Shown: in pieces, positions 45,200 to 57,305 of the stretch
Position numbering within the stretch: position 1 is the stretch's first letter
How the letters are laid out: every line of letters starts with the position of its first letter
Source: Gambelia wislizenii
Taxonomy: Eukaryota > Chordata > Lepidosauria > Squamata > Crotaphytidae
Assembly: GCA_030847615.1 (NCBI GenBank)
Contig: JAUMIR010000002.1
Coordinates: 289,272,028 to 289,336,027 of the forward strand
Direction: 5' to 3'
Length of the DNA stretch: 64,000 bases
Notes under the pieces: model-generated
The model's input: the letters and a program-made list of their open reading frames with translations, nothing else
The model's database searches: none
What the model was told of the DNA's origin: nothing
Made by a program: the position numbers and the translations under genes

Positions 45200-46844
45200 G
45201 CAGCTTCCTGCCTTAAGCATCAAAGGTCTACTTGCAATACATATTTATTGAGCATAACTCATAAAAGCCCAGAAAAAATCCACTTTTACAGTCTCTGTAT
45301 TCTCAGGCAGCTAAACGTCCTGGACCAGTCCTTTTGCATACCCTATTCTCTATGGAGGGAAGGCAGCACCCTGCTCTGAACTGCAGACTAGCTATGTAAA
45401 TCTTCATTTTCCGCACCCTTGCAAGCAGGAACAAATAATTTTCTCACTATTTTCCCCACTGAAAAGAAATACAAAGATTTCTGAAGAGTCTTCAAGAACT
45501 ATTTGCACTTTAGGAAGTATTTCAGGGAAGTATCTTGCTCAGAGATACACATGGTTTTTCTGCGGAGCAAACATGTTTCTTGTAAAAAAATCACTGTCCC
45601 CTGTGCAGGAACCACATTTTCTTCATAACAGCATGTTTTCTGCCCAGCAAAACCACTTGCTGAATTACACAGATGAAGACTGTGAGGGACTTCACAAAGT
45701 GAGAAGAGTCTTGTGGTGGCTGATATTCTTGTCAAGGAAATGAATTTAAAAAGGAATATTTAAAAAAAAAGAAAGAAAGAAAATGGGGACAACTACCTTG
45801 TTGCCAAATAACGGGGTGGGGGTGGGTGGGATTAAGTTTCATGAACAGCAACAAATAGAAAGTAACATGTTAGCTCTTTCTCCATCAACTGAATACCTGT
45901 ACAATTATTTTTAAAATACCCATTACTTTAGAAGAAAATTCATTACCTTTTGAAAGCAATAGCACAGCTTCTTTAATATGAAACAGAATTTAAATGTGCA
46001 TAAACACCAAGAAACTTTAAGGAAAGAAACCAGAGTCATCATGAATAGGCTAACATCTTAGCAAAGGTGTGCTTGAATGTGTGCATAAAATGATTCAGCA
46101 GTAATTATATATCTTGTAATCAGTTAAGTGGTAATGAAGTGAGTCTGAATAGTCTTTTGTATTCTAGTCAGCCAAGTATATTTCTTTTAGAACCATGCAA
46201 CTTTTCCTTATAAAACCACCATCGTCATGTGTGGGATTAACTGTAAGCTTTAATTGATGTGAGTTCCTATCTTTTATCAATATTTCTCATATCTTGTCAT
46301 GCCATACTTGGATAACAGGAAGAGTTTAATTTTTCCATTTTGCTACAATTTGTAACTTTGCTACTGCTGAAAGAATGACAATCAGCTGATTTCTAATTTG
46401 TGCATGCTTTAATCTGCATAGTTAATGAGACTGGCTAAGATTGTTGAAGAGATACCTTGAATAATATTGATGAATAGATCCCAACCAAGCCTGCTTTCCT
46501 GCATATAAATAAATCCCAGTTATGACTGAACTGAATCCTTCAAAGCTTAACACTGGAGGCAGCATTCACCTCCTTTGGTGGGATGATTTGGTAGCTGGAC
46601 AGGATGCCATCAGCCTGGTCTTTCCTAGTCCTATCCCCTCTTGATCACTTGGTAGCTCATAAATTTAGGGAGGAAAGAACCTTATAGCTGTTATCGAAAT
46701 CCATTGCAAAAACACTACTATCACACTGTCTGAGAATCACATCGAAGATGTAACCCTATCTGTACATTTAGCCTGTTATCATTGTTTTCTCGGTGACTCA
46801 TTTCATTCACTATCTCAGTAGCTACTATTAGGTGATTTGTTACT
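45200..46844. other. no gene; AT-rich repeat-free stretch
   Basis: A short AAAG run is near 45765-45782. 45880-46480 is AT-rich, repeat-free by eye and contains several TAATTA/TTAATG-type motifs; it could hold conserved non-coding sequence, but only comparison can tell. Confidence 0.4.
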
Positions 46845-47075
46845 GTTTTGTGCCTTCAAGTCATTTCTTACTCATGGTGACCCTCCGGTGAACCTATCAT
46901 GAGGTTTTCTTGGCAAGATTTCTTCAGATGGGAGTTCCTGTTGCTTTCTTCTAAGGCTGAGAGAGTGTGACTTGTCTGATGTCACCCAATAGCTTTTCAT
47001 GTCTGAGCAGGGTTTGTACCCTGTTTTCCTGGAGTCCTAGTCCAACATTCAAACCACTGCACCACATTGGCTCAT
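46845..47075 (-). mobile_element. tRNA-derived SINE
   Basis: Minus strand: TGAGCCAATGTGGTGCAGTG, GGTTTGAATGTTGGACTAGG, a B box changed to GGGTACAAACCC, TGACATCAGACAAGTCACAC, CTCAGCCTTAG, tail AAATGACTTGAAGGCAC. Same family as 20905-21130. Confidence 0.85.
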
Positions 47076-47311
47076 TATTGGGTGGTACCTGTTGTAGTCC
47101 TAGAACAGGGACATCATCAATTACATGTAGTTTCTTCAATAATTTTCTCATTTATGTGATAATGATATAATCTTAAAATAAAGTCCCATGGATGTTTGGT
47201 TTGGTGTAATCATTCATGAGATGAGACCAATTCGATAAGCTTTTTCTAGAAATGGCACACTGCCATCTTCTAGTTGTAGCTGATAGATCCCATGTCAGTG
47301 AGGGGCAAATA

Positions 47312-48113
47312 TGTTGGGATGTATGAGCATAAAAAATTAAAAATTCATTAAAGATTCCAGGGAACAAGCCCTTTAGGAATATCTTTTTGAGAAAAATAAA
47401 ACTTTTAGTATAGCAGAGTTAGCAGAGAAAAATAAAACTTTTAGTATAGCAGAGTTAGCAGAGAAAAATAAAACTTTTAGTATAGCAGAGTTAGCAGAGA
47501 ATGGTTTCGAGACAGACTCATTAGTAAAGGACTGTAAAGCACTCAGTCATTAACATCGCTTAAACAAAAGATAGACAAAACAACTTCTTCTTTGAAAAAT
47601 AATACTTAAAGATTTACTAATAATTTTTGCAATCTACATATGCATGGGGAAAGCTAATGTCCTAACTGACTAAGGATTTAGGATAGAACTCACCCATCCA
47701 GTGAATTCAGGTAAGATAAGGAAAACAAGACAGGATGTCCCTATGTTTTGCATGTAGGCAGCATCCATATTCTTTCTTCATAGATAGTGAATGCAAGTAA
47801 GTGAGAGCATTTCTCCCATCTTTGTGCGTGCTTGATGAGATGTGTATACCTCGTGTGTGAGGCTCTTGGAGAGAGAGAACAAAGGGCCATAAACATTTAA
47901 AATCATGAGGTCATGTGACTCAATGGTCACTCCATTTAGCTTGGTTGATCAAAACTACTAGCCAAGCCCAGAAGGCAGGAGGGATAGGGGGAGGAGAAGG
48001 GAGAGGAATCCTTGACATGCAATGGGTTCCCTAAATCTTTCTAAGACTTGCTTAACTCTTATTAGTTAACAAGTGTGGGGGGGGGGTGCAGGAAGAATGC
48101 TATATCTCCAACA
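47312..48113 (-). mobile_element. solo LTR with 5-bp duplication and internal triplication
   Basis: On the minus strand it starts TGTTGGAGATATAG and ends CATCCCAACA; AAATA flanks both sides (47307-47311 and 48114-48118). Its 802 bp align by eye in blocks with the LTR at 23624-24249, and it contains three 36-bp tandem units near the 3' end and a G10 run near the 5' end. Confidence 0.82.
47389..47496. repeat. three 36-bp tandem units within the LTR
   Basis: Three copies of a 36-bp unit (GAGAAAAATAAAACTTTTAG then TATAGCAGAGTTAGCA) lie end to end at 47389, 47425 and 47461 with no differences. Perfect identity indicates a recent local duplication. On the LTR's own strand the units do not present AATAAA. 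Confidence 0.95.
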
Positions 48114-48124
48114 AAATATAGTCA

Positions 48125-48215
48125 AGGTTTTCAGCCAGGCTTTAAGGGAGTTCTTCAAGATGCTGAACACTGTTTCTAAACAGGTTCAGCACCATGGAGA
48201 GCTTTAAAGCTGGAA
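48125..48215. mobile_element. foldback family E, partial
   Basis: CAGGCTTTAAGGGAG, GATGCTGAACACTGTTTC, AACAGGTTCAGCACCATGGA and GCTTTAAAG form the central hairpin of the family. Confidence 0.5.
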
Positions 48216-48364
48216 TGGATTGCCTGCCAAGCCACCAGGAGAGCCACCAGCTGGCACTTCCACCTCCCACCTGCTGAGTTTCCACTATCCAGACAGTTAA
48301 GATTGATTTAAGTTCTGCCTGTACTTCTGCACCAAAATGCCTATCATTTCCCCAAGGCGTAGCC

Positions 48365-48482
48365 ATGTTAGTATGCTGCAGAAAGAGCAACTGAGAGTCT
48401 AGTGGGACCTTTAGATTAAGCAATTTATTATAGCACGGACTTTTGTGGACTATTGCCCACCATCAGATACATGGAATGTTAT
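48365..48482 (-). mobile_element. Penelope-like tail fragment
   Basis: Minus strand: GTATCTGATGGTGGGCAATA, GTCCACAAAAGTCCGTGC, TATAATAAATTGCTTAATC, AGGTCCCACTAGACTCTC. It has the same order as 11515-11612; the hammerhead-like core is mutated. Confidence 0.55.
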
Positions 48483-49082
48483 TCAGCATACACTATTATT
48501 CAGCATACACTATATAGCATACACTATAATTTAGAGTGTGTTAGACCTGACCCATCAGCTGCTTTGATTTCCCAAACAAACACTTCAGATTTCTGCATAT
48601 TTTATTTGCTCTAGAATCCACATTCTAAACTAATTTTTGATCAGAACTGAGCAAGAATCTTCTGGGGGCATTTTACCACTGGAGTTCCCAGTTTGTACTG
48701 GCAGGAGTACTTTCTCTGCATATGCTTATTGGATATTTTGACTACCTCTGAATGCAAGCAGTTCCCTGACAAAATAATAGTAGGTTCCATTCTGATTGAT
48801 GCTTGGATGAAATTCTATATCCTCAATAAGACTACCTCTGTCCTTGCTACATTCCTCAGAGTTTATCCAGACAGAGAGTTACACTTTGCCAGCACTCAGT
48901 AGGATTACAGTTAGACTTCAGTTGACATCCCTAATATTTTGATGCAACTTCAAGGCCAAGTGGCCAATGACTGGGTGGGGTGGGGTGGGGTGGGGTGGGG
49001 AGAGAAATTGGTGTTTTGATCTATACCGCTCCATCTTATGTTTTGTCTAAATCATACTGTCTCTCTCTCTCTGGCTTTTCTT
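48483..49082. other. no gene; TGGGG microsatellite
   Basis: (GGGGT)n at 48975-49000. The rest is unrecognised. Confidence 0.5.
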
Positions 49083-49109
49083 TGCAAATGAAGATTCAGG
49101 AAGGACTCA

Positions 49110-52100
49110 TCCCGCATTTTCTGCAAGCGCGCTGATGACTAAAAAGGCCAATCTAAGACAAACAAGTCCAGTTGCAGAAAGCACAGCAGAAGGTCTCCTT
49201 CGGTGATGTTTCTGGGTTGCAATTCTTTCTGCATTGTCGTTTCTCTTCAAGACTTGTTTGGCGTGAGTTCTCAAATAAGGCTGCAGCATTGTGGATAGTG
49301 TGTCTCCATGCCTCCCGATGTGAGACCAGGGCGGACCATTGTTGGTGATCAATTTGGCTGAGCCTGAGATGTTGCTTCAGGGAGTCCTTATATTGCTTTT
49401 TTGGAGTGCCCCTCTTACGCTGACCCGTGGTGAGTTCACCGTAGAGTACTATTTTGGGGAGGCGATGGTCCTCCATCCTAGAAATGTGTCCTGCCCAGCG
49501 CAGCTGTGTTCTCAATATCATGGCCTCAATGCTGGTGATCCCTGCATTGGTGGTGGCGATAGGTAACCCATGTTTCAGATCCATAAAGGAGAATAGACAG
49601 TACAATGGCTCTATACACACTGATTTTTGTGCTTCGCCTCAGGTTTTTATTACTCCAGACTCTTTTGTGAAATCTTCCAAATGCGCTATATGCCTTTGCT
49701 AATCTGTGATCGATCTCTTTTTCAATCTTGGCATCTGAGGAGATGATGCTTCCCAGGTAGGTGAACTGCTGAATGGACTTGAGCACAGATTTGCCGACGG
49801 CAATGTGGGGATGGTGGTGTTTGTCCTGTGGTGCAGGCTGGTAAAGAACTTCTGTTTTCTTCAGGTTGACATTCAGCCCAAACAGCTCTGCAGCTGTTGT
49901 GAAGCAGGATGTTAGGCACTGCAGAGCTGCTTCTGTGTGGGCAACAAGGGCAGCATCATCAGTGAAGAGCAGTTCACGGACTAGATAGTTTAGAGTCTTA
50001 GTGTGAGCCCTCAGACGGCTTAAGTTAAACAAGCTACCATCAGTACGGTAACGTATATAGATGCCGTCTTCTTCTTCTAGCTCTGCCATAGCCCTTTGGA
50101 GCATCATGCTGAAGAAGATAGTAAATAAAGTTGGTGCAAGAACACAACCTTGCTTCACTCCATTTGTTATTAGAAAGGGCTCTGAAACAGCATCGCCATA
50201 TCTGATTTGACCATGCTGGCCTTGTGTAGCAAGATAATCATGTTAAGGAATTTGGGGGGACATCCTAGTCTTTCCAGGATCTGCCACAGACCTTTTCTAC
50301 TTACAGTGTGGAAGGCTTTGGTGAGGTCGACAAATGTTACATAGAGACCCTTGCTCTGCTCTCTACATTTTTCTTGCAGTTGTCTAAGGGCAAATGCCAT
50401 ATCTGTAGTACTCCTATTGGCTTTGAAGCCACATTGGCTTTCAGGAAGAAGTTCTTCTGCAATAGCAGGAACTAATCTGTTCAGGAGTATCCTTGCAAGG
50501 ATTTTTCCAGCAATAGAGAGCAGTGTTATGCCTCAATAGTTTGAGCAATCAGATTTTGTTCCTTTTTTCTTGTACAGGGTGATGATGACTGCATCTCGGA
50601 GATCTGATGGCAGTTCCCCTTTTCCCCAGCAATTCACAAGGAGTTCGTGGAATTTATCATGGAGTACATGACCTCCGTGTTTCCAAACTTCAGGTGGGAT
50701 TCCATCAATCCCAGCTGCCTTGCCGTTTTTCATCTGCTGTATGGCCTTAAGGGTCTCTTCCAAAATGGGAGCTATGTCCAATTCATTTTTCATCGGTTTT
50801 TGTATCATATGTTGGATAGCTGAGCCTTGGACTACTCGGTTGGCAATAAAGAGACTTTGAAAATATTCAGCCAATTGATTCAGGATGGAGGCTTTATCAG
50901 TAATTAATATTTGACCATCTGTACTGCATAAGGAGCTTTGGACCTGATAAGTAGGTCCAAACACTGCTTTAACAGCTTCATAAAATCCTCTATGATAACC
51001 CAGATCTGCCCAGCATTGTGTCTTTTCTGCTATATTGATCCACCACTAGTTCTGCATGTCTCGGAGTTTTTGTTGAAGTTTACTACATGTGAGGCGGAAA
51101 GCTGCTTTTCTTACATGGCAAGTTGGCAGGGCGAGGTATGCCTGGTGAGCAGTTCTCTTCTTTGCCAACAGCTCCTGGATCTCTTGGTTGTTTTCATGAA
51201 ACCAGTCTTGATTTTTCTTGTGGGAGAACCTGAGGGATTCTTCCGCAGACTGGAGTATACTGTTTTTGATATGTTGCCAAAGCACTGTGGGAGAAGGATC
51301 TGTAGGATGGTCTTCAAGTTTTGTTTGCAGATTTGCCTGGAAGTTGTCTCTCATGGTAGCTTGTTGAAGATTGTTGACTTGGAGTCTCCTCTTTAAGATG
51401 CCACCCCTCTTAGGTTTGAACTTAAGATGAAGATTTAGTTTACATCTGACGAGGAGATGATCTGTTTGGCATTCTGCACTGGGCATCACTCGAGTATGAC
51501 GGACATCACGAATGTTTCTCTGGCGGACTAGAACATAGTCAATGAGGTGCCAATGGATCGCAGATGCATCCAGGTTGTCTTCAAGCTATCTTTCTGCTGA
51601 AAGATTGTGTTTGTAATAGTTAGCTGTTGTTCTGCACAGAACTCTAGCAGGAGGCATCCGTTATCATTGCAATTTCCAACACCATGCTTGCCTAAGACAC
51701 CTTTCCAGGCTTCAGAGTTCTTTCCTACTCTGGCATTGAAGTCACCAAGGATAATAATTTTATCTTCTACAGGGACTTTTTATGAGGTGGTGTAGGTCTG
51801 TGTAGAATTTGTCTTTCTCTACAGGATCGGCTTGCATAGTTGGGGTATATACACTAAAGAGAACAACATGTGGGAGGCATAAGGAAATAATGCGATCAGA
51901 GTCTCCTGTTGGCAAGGTTTCGAGTTTGGAGGCAATGGAGTTTTTAATCATAAAGCTTACTCCTGAAAGATGTTTTTCGGTTTTGGGTTTGCCAGACCAG
52001 TAAAGTGTGTAGCTGGTGCCGTGTTCTTTAAGGCTGCCTTCCTCATGGAGACAAACTTCACTAAGAGCAGCAATGTTGATATTAAGTCGTGATAGTTCAT

Positions 52101-52200
52101 GGGCTATTAGGGCAGAACGACACTCAGGCCATCCACTATCTTCAGAGTCTTGCATGGATCTGATGTTTCAGCATGCAAGCGTCAGTTTATTTACACCTTT
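49110..52200 (-). pseudogene. LINE endonuclease-reverse transcriptase ORF, broken
   Basis: Order on the minus strand: endonuclease start LAC*NIRSM, where a Trp codon has become TGA (52168-52170). Then ALIAHELSRLNINIAALSEV, LYWSGKPK, and the catalytic GDFN (51735-51746) and TDH (51457-51465). Next the linker (FRLTCSKLQQKLRD), then the reverse transcriptase: MKNGKAAGIDGIPPEVWKHG, VDLTKAFHTVSRKGLW, MKQGCVLAPTLF and the catalytic FTDD (49955-49966). Last come WAGHISRMEDHRLPK, TGQRKRGTPKKQYKDSLK and a C-terminal CCAFCNWTCLS finger whose last part is out of frame. Several frame changes and stops break it (at about 51760, 51000, 50530, 50160 and 49560). Catalytic motifs are still intact, so decay is moderate. 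Confidence 0.82.
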
Positions 52201-52847
52201 GGAGGCCGGTGTGTGCCTTTGTTTCTTTGCCTTGGTTTGACCACATCAGAAGATGCCCGTTGGCTGTGGCTAGCCAACCAGGTAGATGGGGATGAGCTTT
52301 TGTTAGGCCACCTTTTCTAGGCCCCCCCTCCATATGGAGCAAGCAGTGCTGTCCTTTAAAAAGGCTGCTTGGTCGTTCAGGATGCTGCCAAACAAGACTG
52401 CCATCTCCCGGGTCAGCCTTGAGCAACCAAAGTCTTGAACTGCCTGCATGCAGGGTTGGGTCTGCGGCTTTCAGTGCATCTTTACACCTGCCGTTTCATC
52501 CCTCGCCTATCACTACAGGGGTTTTTTGGAACTGGATTTGTCCTTCGAGCCTGTGCAATGGATTTTTTTGGTGGAGCGCAGCGTGCACAGAACTGGCCTC
52601 ACCCTTTAAACCAAAGGTTCATCTGCTGTGGCCTTGCAAGCATGGACGTAGCAGCGAGGTCCTCAGGTTGTAGGTTTGATTAGAGTTTCCTTCTCTTAGA
52701 TGGTTGACTTTACAGGGTTGGACGAGCACCATCTGCCCGGGTTTGGGGTTAGAGTTTTCCTTCTCCTAGGACGGTTGCCATAAGGCTAGAGAGCCCATCC
52801 TGCCCTTTGACGCTCTTTGTCAGACCCTTCAGTTTTGACCTGTCTGG

Positions 52848-52930
52848 CATGGGAGACCCTACCGGTGGCTATTATGCCACCGCCAGCATAGCTCAAAACA
52901 TCATTAGGGTACGCAAGCCTCTCTCCCATG
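52848..52930 (-). ncRNA. structured RNA element at LINE 5' end
   Basis: On the minus strand CATGGGAGA (52930-52922) can pair with TCTCCCATG (52856-52848), and GGTGGC (52881-52876) with GCCACC (52869-52864) around an ATAATA loop. A 9-bp outer and 6-bp inner stem at a LINE 5' end recall the self-cleaving HDV-like ribozymes of some LINEs. I could not fit the full double-pseudoknot, so no ribozyme is claimed. Confidence 0.45.
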
Positions 52931-52990
52931 ACAAGGGGGCATCAATGGAAAGGAAATCATACTGTAAGGACAGATGTAACACCAACCTGG

Positions 52991-53764
52991 GGAAATGCCA
53001 AGTCAGTTTCCTAGTATTCAATATGTGTGATTGTGTGTGGGATTACAGACACTGAAACCAGACGGAGATTAAATGAAGGACAGACAGTGACAATTACAGT
53101 ATTAACATAGGGCATCCCCAGAATCATTGCTGATCATGTTATCAGTAACAATCTTGTAGAGGGCCAGTGCTAATGTAAGTCTAATTGTCACTGTCTTTTC
53201 TGCACGTACTTCTGTTCTGACTGTCTACAGTTGTTCCTCCACTGATTGTACCTGGTGCATGTACTTCAAATTCTGGTTAGCAAACTATTTTCCTGCCTTG
53301 ATTCTCCAGGTCTGGCAACTTGAGTCTGATTTATATTTATATATTGTAGACTTTATTTTCTAAAACCGATATTCCCGGCAGGGCACAAGCAAGAAAAACA
53401 GTCCTCCTTTGGCACTCACAGAGGACCCCAGCCCTCTTGATATTTTTTTTTAATTGTTTAAAATTCCTTGGGCATTTAGAAATCAGGGTACCAGCTGGCT
53501 CATTCTGCCCTTTCCCTTTCTTTCCCCATTCTTGAAAGGAGAATGAACAGGGTGGGGTACCTGAATACTAATACAGTTTTTCAGTACGCCTGATAAAATT
53601 CTGTTTTGTAAGGGAGATTTTGCTGCTCTCTGGTAAGCTTAAATGGTCTGGGGAAGAGAGCAGGGAATGACCAGGGAATGAGGAGCAGGGGGCGGGTTGC
53701 CTATACTGGAGGAAGGGTGGATTTGCTGTGTTTTATCTGTTCTTTTTTGGCATTTCCCATCTGT

Positions 53765-53831
<67 letters not shown>

Positions 53832-56800
53832 TGTGTAGTTCAGAAAAGGTTGTGGGGCTGAGAGTTAGACTAAAACTTCTAGCATCCTTTGATATCAGAG
53901 CCAGTTAACATGACATCTAAGGGAACTCTTAGCTGTTTTAGCCCAAACTAATAGAACTTCCAAGTCTTTTCTCTGTGTGCCTGCACACATGCATGCCTGT
54001 GTGTAAGAGGGGAGGCACTGCTATTTTACGGATGTAAATCTTCACTCCTTTCATTCCCAGATGCAAGAAAGAACAAGTTCTAAGGTTTTACTCCCCACTG
54101 GGTGACATTACAAGAGTTTCTGCACATGTTTAAATGGTTTTTCACACTGGGGGACTTTTTTAGGCAAAAATTCATTTGCACAAAAATATTGTGTCTTGTG
54201 CAAAAACCTTTTTTGAGGGAAAATACAATATGCACAACATTTTTGTCCAAACGTTTGTTTGTTTGTTTTTCAAAAGTCCCAAAGTGCAACTGCTAACCAT
54301 TTTCTCAACAGGGTCTTACGCAACTCAAGACTCCCTTTCTAATCAAGGAGAAGAAACGTGTGAGTTTTTTTTCACATCACTCCTGTCTATTTTCTTTTTT
54401 TTCCCATGGGAAATGTGTTTTGCCAGCAAGTTAAGCCCTAAAACCATAGTGCAGTTTGTAGCTGAAAACGTCTCTTTTAAGCTGGTTTTAATCTCTGCCA
54501 GTGAGATGCTCAACTTGACAGGGTAGTGACAGATTCAAAACCGGAGATGGCTCCTGTACCTTTAACAGCTCTACAGAAGAGGGAATTTCAGGAGGTGCTG
54601 TTTCTTACCTGGTTGCATGACAAGCAACACCTGCTGAAATTCTCTCTTCTACACAACCATTAAAAGTACAATAATCATCTCTAGTTTTCAGATAGTCACA
54701 ATACTAGACTGCTCATTGGCTCTTTTAATTCTAGCAACTCTGGGATCAGGTAAACTCATCCATAAGCTCTCAGCCATCTTTTGGTATTTGCAAGCTCTTG
54801 TAGTGGGGAGGAGTTCATAGGAGTATCTGCCACCTCCTCTGCTTTCAACAGGACTTTTTCCAGACCAACAACTTTATTTTCAGACTGCATTCGATGAATA
54901 AATGAAATCTCGGGACGATTTTTGGCCTTGAAGAATAAACTCTAGATTTATTCCCTCCTTTGTATGCCTGTTTGCATACAGTACACATTTGTTAGTAACT
55001 TATTAATTTTTGTAATGATTTGCAGGGTGATAGCAACTCACACATTTTTATACAGTAATAGCAATAATGACTTGTTTTCCATGGGGGCAATGAAGTCCAT
55101 TTGCAGCTTGCTTGAATTGTTCACCTCTCTTGCAAATGCTTTGCCCTGCCTCCTGCTAGAAAGCCAGAGCAAACAACCCCCACTTCTGAGCTGCTTGTTG
55201 TTTGTATGACCTTCACTTGTAAGGAAAATTAACAGCTTCCCATTTGTGATGTCACCCTGAACAGACACCTCCACCCTTTAGTTACTGGTGACCATGAAGT
55301 AAATCAGGAGCACTTACAGGAAGCAATTCTTAAATCATCTTCTGTGCCTCAGAGATGTGTTACATGTCTGGTAGGAAACATTTGTCTCATCTACACTGCA
55401 TTAATATGCTAATTTTTAATTTATGACACTAGTAGGAAATAGCAGCCTGGTTGAGGCCTTTGAAGGCCGCTAGGGCCAGCATTTTGTTCAGGAGTGATCG
55501 TATACAAGCTTGTGGTCAGAACTGTCAGCAACCCATTGGAATTAATGGCTTTCTAGGTGGACTCCCTCGGGCTCCAGGCTACATGACTTGCTGCTGACCA
55601 ACTAAAATAATCTCTTTGGCACAGCTCTCTTGATCCTGCTGCTGTGCATAAGCAAACGACTTTCTGACATTAACCCAACAGCCTCCTTGCCCCCCTCTCC
55701 ACCCTGCATTCTCAGAAAGGAATGCACATTTAGATTTGCTTCTTATATATTACACTCATTTGTCCCCAGAGGGATATTTCCTGCATGATACTGGCATAAT
55801 CTGCTGAATCTGCACGCAGCCAGGCAAGGCGCTTGCATGGAAATTGAAATATTTCACAAATGTCTTGGTTTCCCTTCCCTCCGCATCTAGAGAGGCCATT
55901 ATTTCCCTTTCATGTGGGGGGCAGGAGCCTTCTTTCAGTTCCATATTTATGAACAGTCAGAAAAGTAAAACTCAGCATGGAGGGAGAAGAGAGGTCTATG
56001 TGACAAAGTGTTTGAGTTTGAGCTAATGGTGGGGCCAGCCGAAGGTATTTTTGCAGCCCAAGGAATAGGGCAGGATTGTTTATGCATACGCACTAACACA
56101 ATCCGCACATAGCTCAGGCTCAACCTTAGGTCAACGTTGGAGGTGGCATGGCTTCCTCATGAGGGCAGCAGGCTATTGTCAAGGGGGTGTCTCACAGGTT
56201 ATGGGGCCCACAAAGCAGTCCCCCCCAATACTGACCACCTCCCAGCATCCGCTGCCTGAGGCGGTTGCCTTTCTCTGGCTGGGTTGATTCTGGCCCCTCC
56301 TTTTGTGGGCCAGGACTGGCAGTGTAGAGGCAGAGAGTCAAACCTAGAAGCTGACTATCAGGCAAAGTGGGGATAAAACAAGAGAGAGCAGATCAGACAA
56401 AGCCTCAAGCAAAATGCTGCCGAGACCAGGGTCAACCTAGCATCAGAATATACTTCAGAAAACATAGGACTAAGTGTCCGGTGTCAAATGACCCCTGCTG
56501 AGCTAGTAGTTGTTATACTACCCCCTGGCCACTAGTTTTGGTGGTGCAGCAGGGAAAACCAAGAACTGCCTATTTGGCTTCCACACCCATAGAACAATAC
56601 CCTGCCTTGCCCAGCCTTGAGAACTCCATCACTTTACACTGTGGTCTAGGGACTTCCAGACATACTGGGTGCTTATTCAGATGTATTATATGGGCTATTC
56701 CACACTTTATGCAAAAGCAAAGCAAAGCTAGCCCCTGAAGGTCCCATCAGTGGCAAACAGCAGCCAATCACAGTTCCCAATAAACGCAGCATTATGTGAC

Positions 56801-56946
56801 ACACATGTTTGTTGAGGTCACAGATCTCTTAATTTTCAGTGTGGTTTGAGAGTTTTTTCCAAGCATCATATTTTGAGCATATACCTCAAATTGTTTTAAG
56901 TACAAACATGTACAGTTTAAAAATTTTCTAGGTATACTTTTGAAAC
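52991..56946. other. no gene or named repeat recognised
   Basis: Apart from the CT microsatellite, I see only a weak hairpin around 54150-54270 (TTGCACAAAAATATTG / TTGTGCAAAAACC) and a MITE scrap near 55390. The open frame across the CT run is composition only. Confidence 0.45.
53766..53828. repeat. (CT)n microsatellite, 63 bp
   Basis: About 31 uninterrupted CT units followed by GTGTGTGT. It is long and pure, so likely length-polymorphic. Confidence 0.97.
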
Positions 56947-56949
56947 TAA

Positions 56950-57303
56950 GGACTTTTTCAGACACCCCTTACTGTGCAGGAAGCCTCCATAACAGTAACA
57001 AAGCTGTTGTGCAGTAGGGGTTGTGCAGCAGCCAGTGGAGCTTTGTTTCGGACTATGCCATCCCTCTCTCGGCATCATCCATGACTGTTCCGGGTAGGCT
57101 TGAGGGCGGCCGCACCATTTTTTTTTATTCACGGACAACTTCCTTGAATAAAAAATGGCACGGCCACCCTCAATCCTACCCAGAACACTCATGGACAACA
57201 CCGAAAGAGGGACGGCATTGTCCGAAACGGACCCCCTGCTGCGCAGCAGCTTTGTTACTGTTACAGAGGCTTCTTGCACAGTGAGGGGTGTCTGAAAAAG
57301 TCC
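56950..57303. mobile_element. palindromic DNA transposon, copy 2 (intact)
   Basis: Ends GGACTTTTTCAGACACCCC (56950) and the inverse GTCTGAAAAAGTCC (57303) are flanked by TAA (56947-56949 and 57304-57306). The whole 354 bp folds on itself: GGGCGGCCGCACCAT, TTATTCACGGACAA at the centre, ATGGCACGGCCACCC. TAA fits the TWA targets of PIF/Harbinger elements. It is related to 1444-2308 and non-coding. Confidence 0.85.
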
Positions 57304-57305
57304 TA

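Larger units (their letters stand above)
49083..52990 (-). mobile_element. LINE of Ingi/Vingi-like or related single-ORF type, nearly full length
   Basis: It runs from a structured 5' end near 52990-52840, through a ~700-bp leader, into an endonuclease/reverse-transcriptase ORF that ends near 49110 with a cysteine/histidine-rich C-terminus. A GA-rich stretch (minus strand GAGAGAGAGACAG, 49060-49075) follows. The reverse-transcriptase style (LLFTDDAALVAHTE, FTYLGSIISSD, LLYGSETW) differs from CR1, L2 and L1. I assign the clade only tentatively. Confidence 0.8.

Noticed and set aside
47389..47496. Three regular 36-bp repeats, CRISPR-like in unit size
   Set aside because: The units abut with no spacers and lie within a vertebrate LTR; it is a tandem duplication.
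53678..53908. Open frame with a Ser-Leu repeat
   Set aside because: It is the translation of a CT microsatellite; no domain or splice context.
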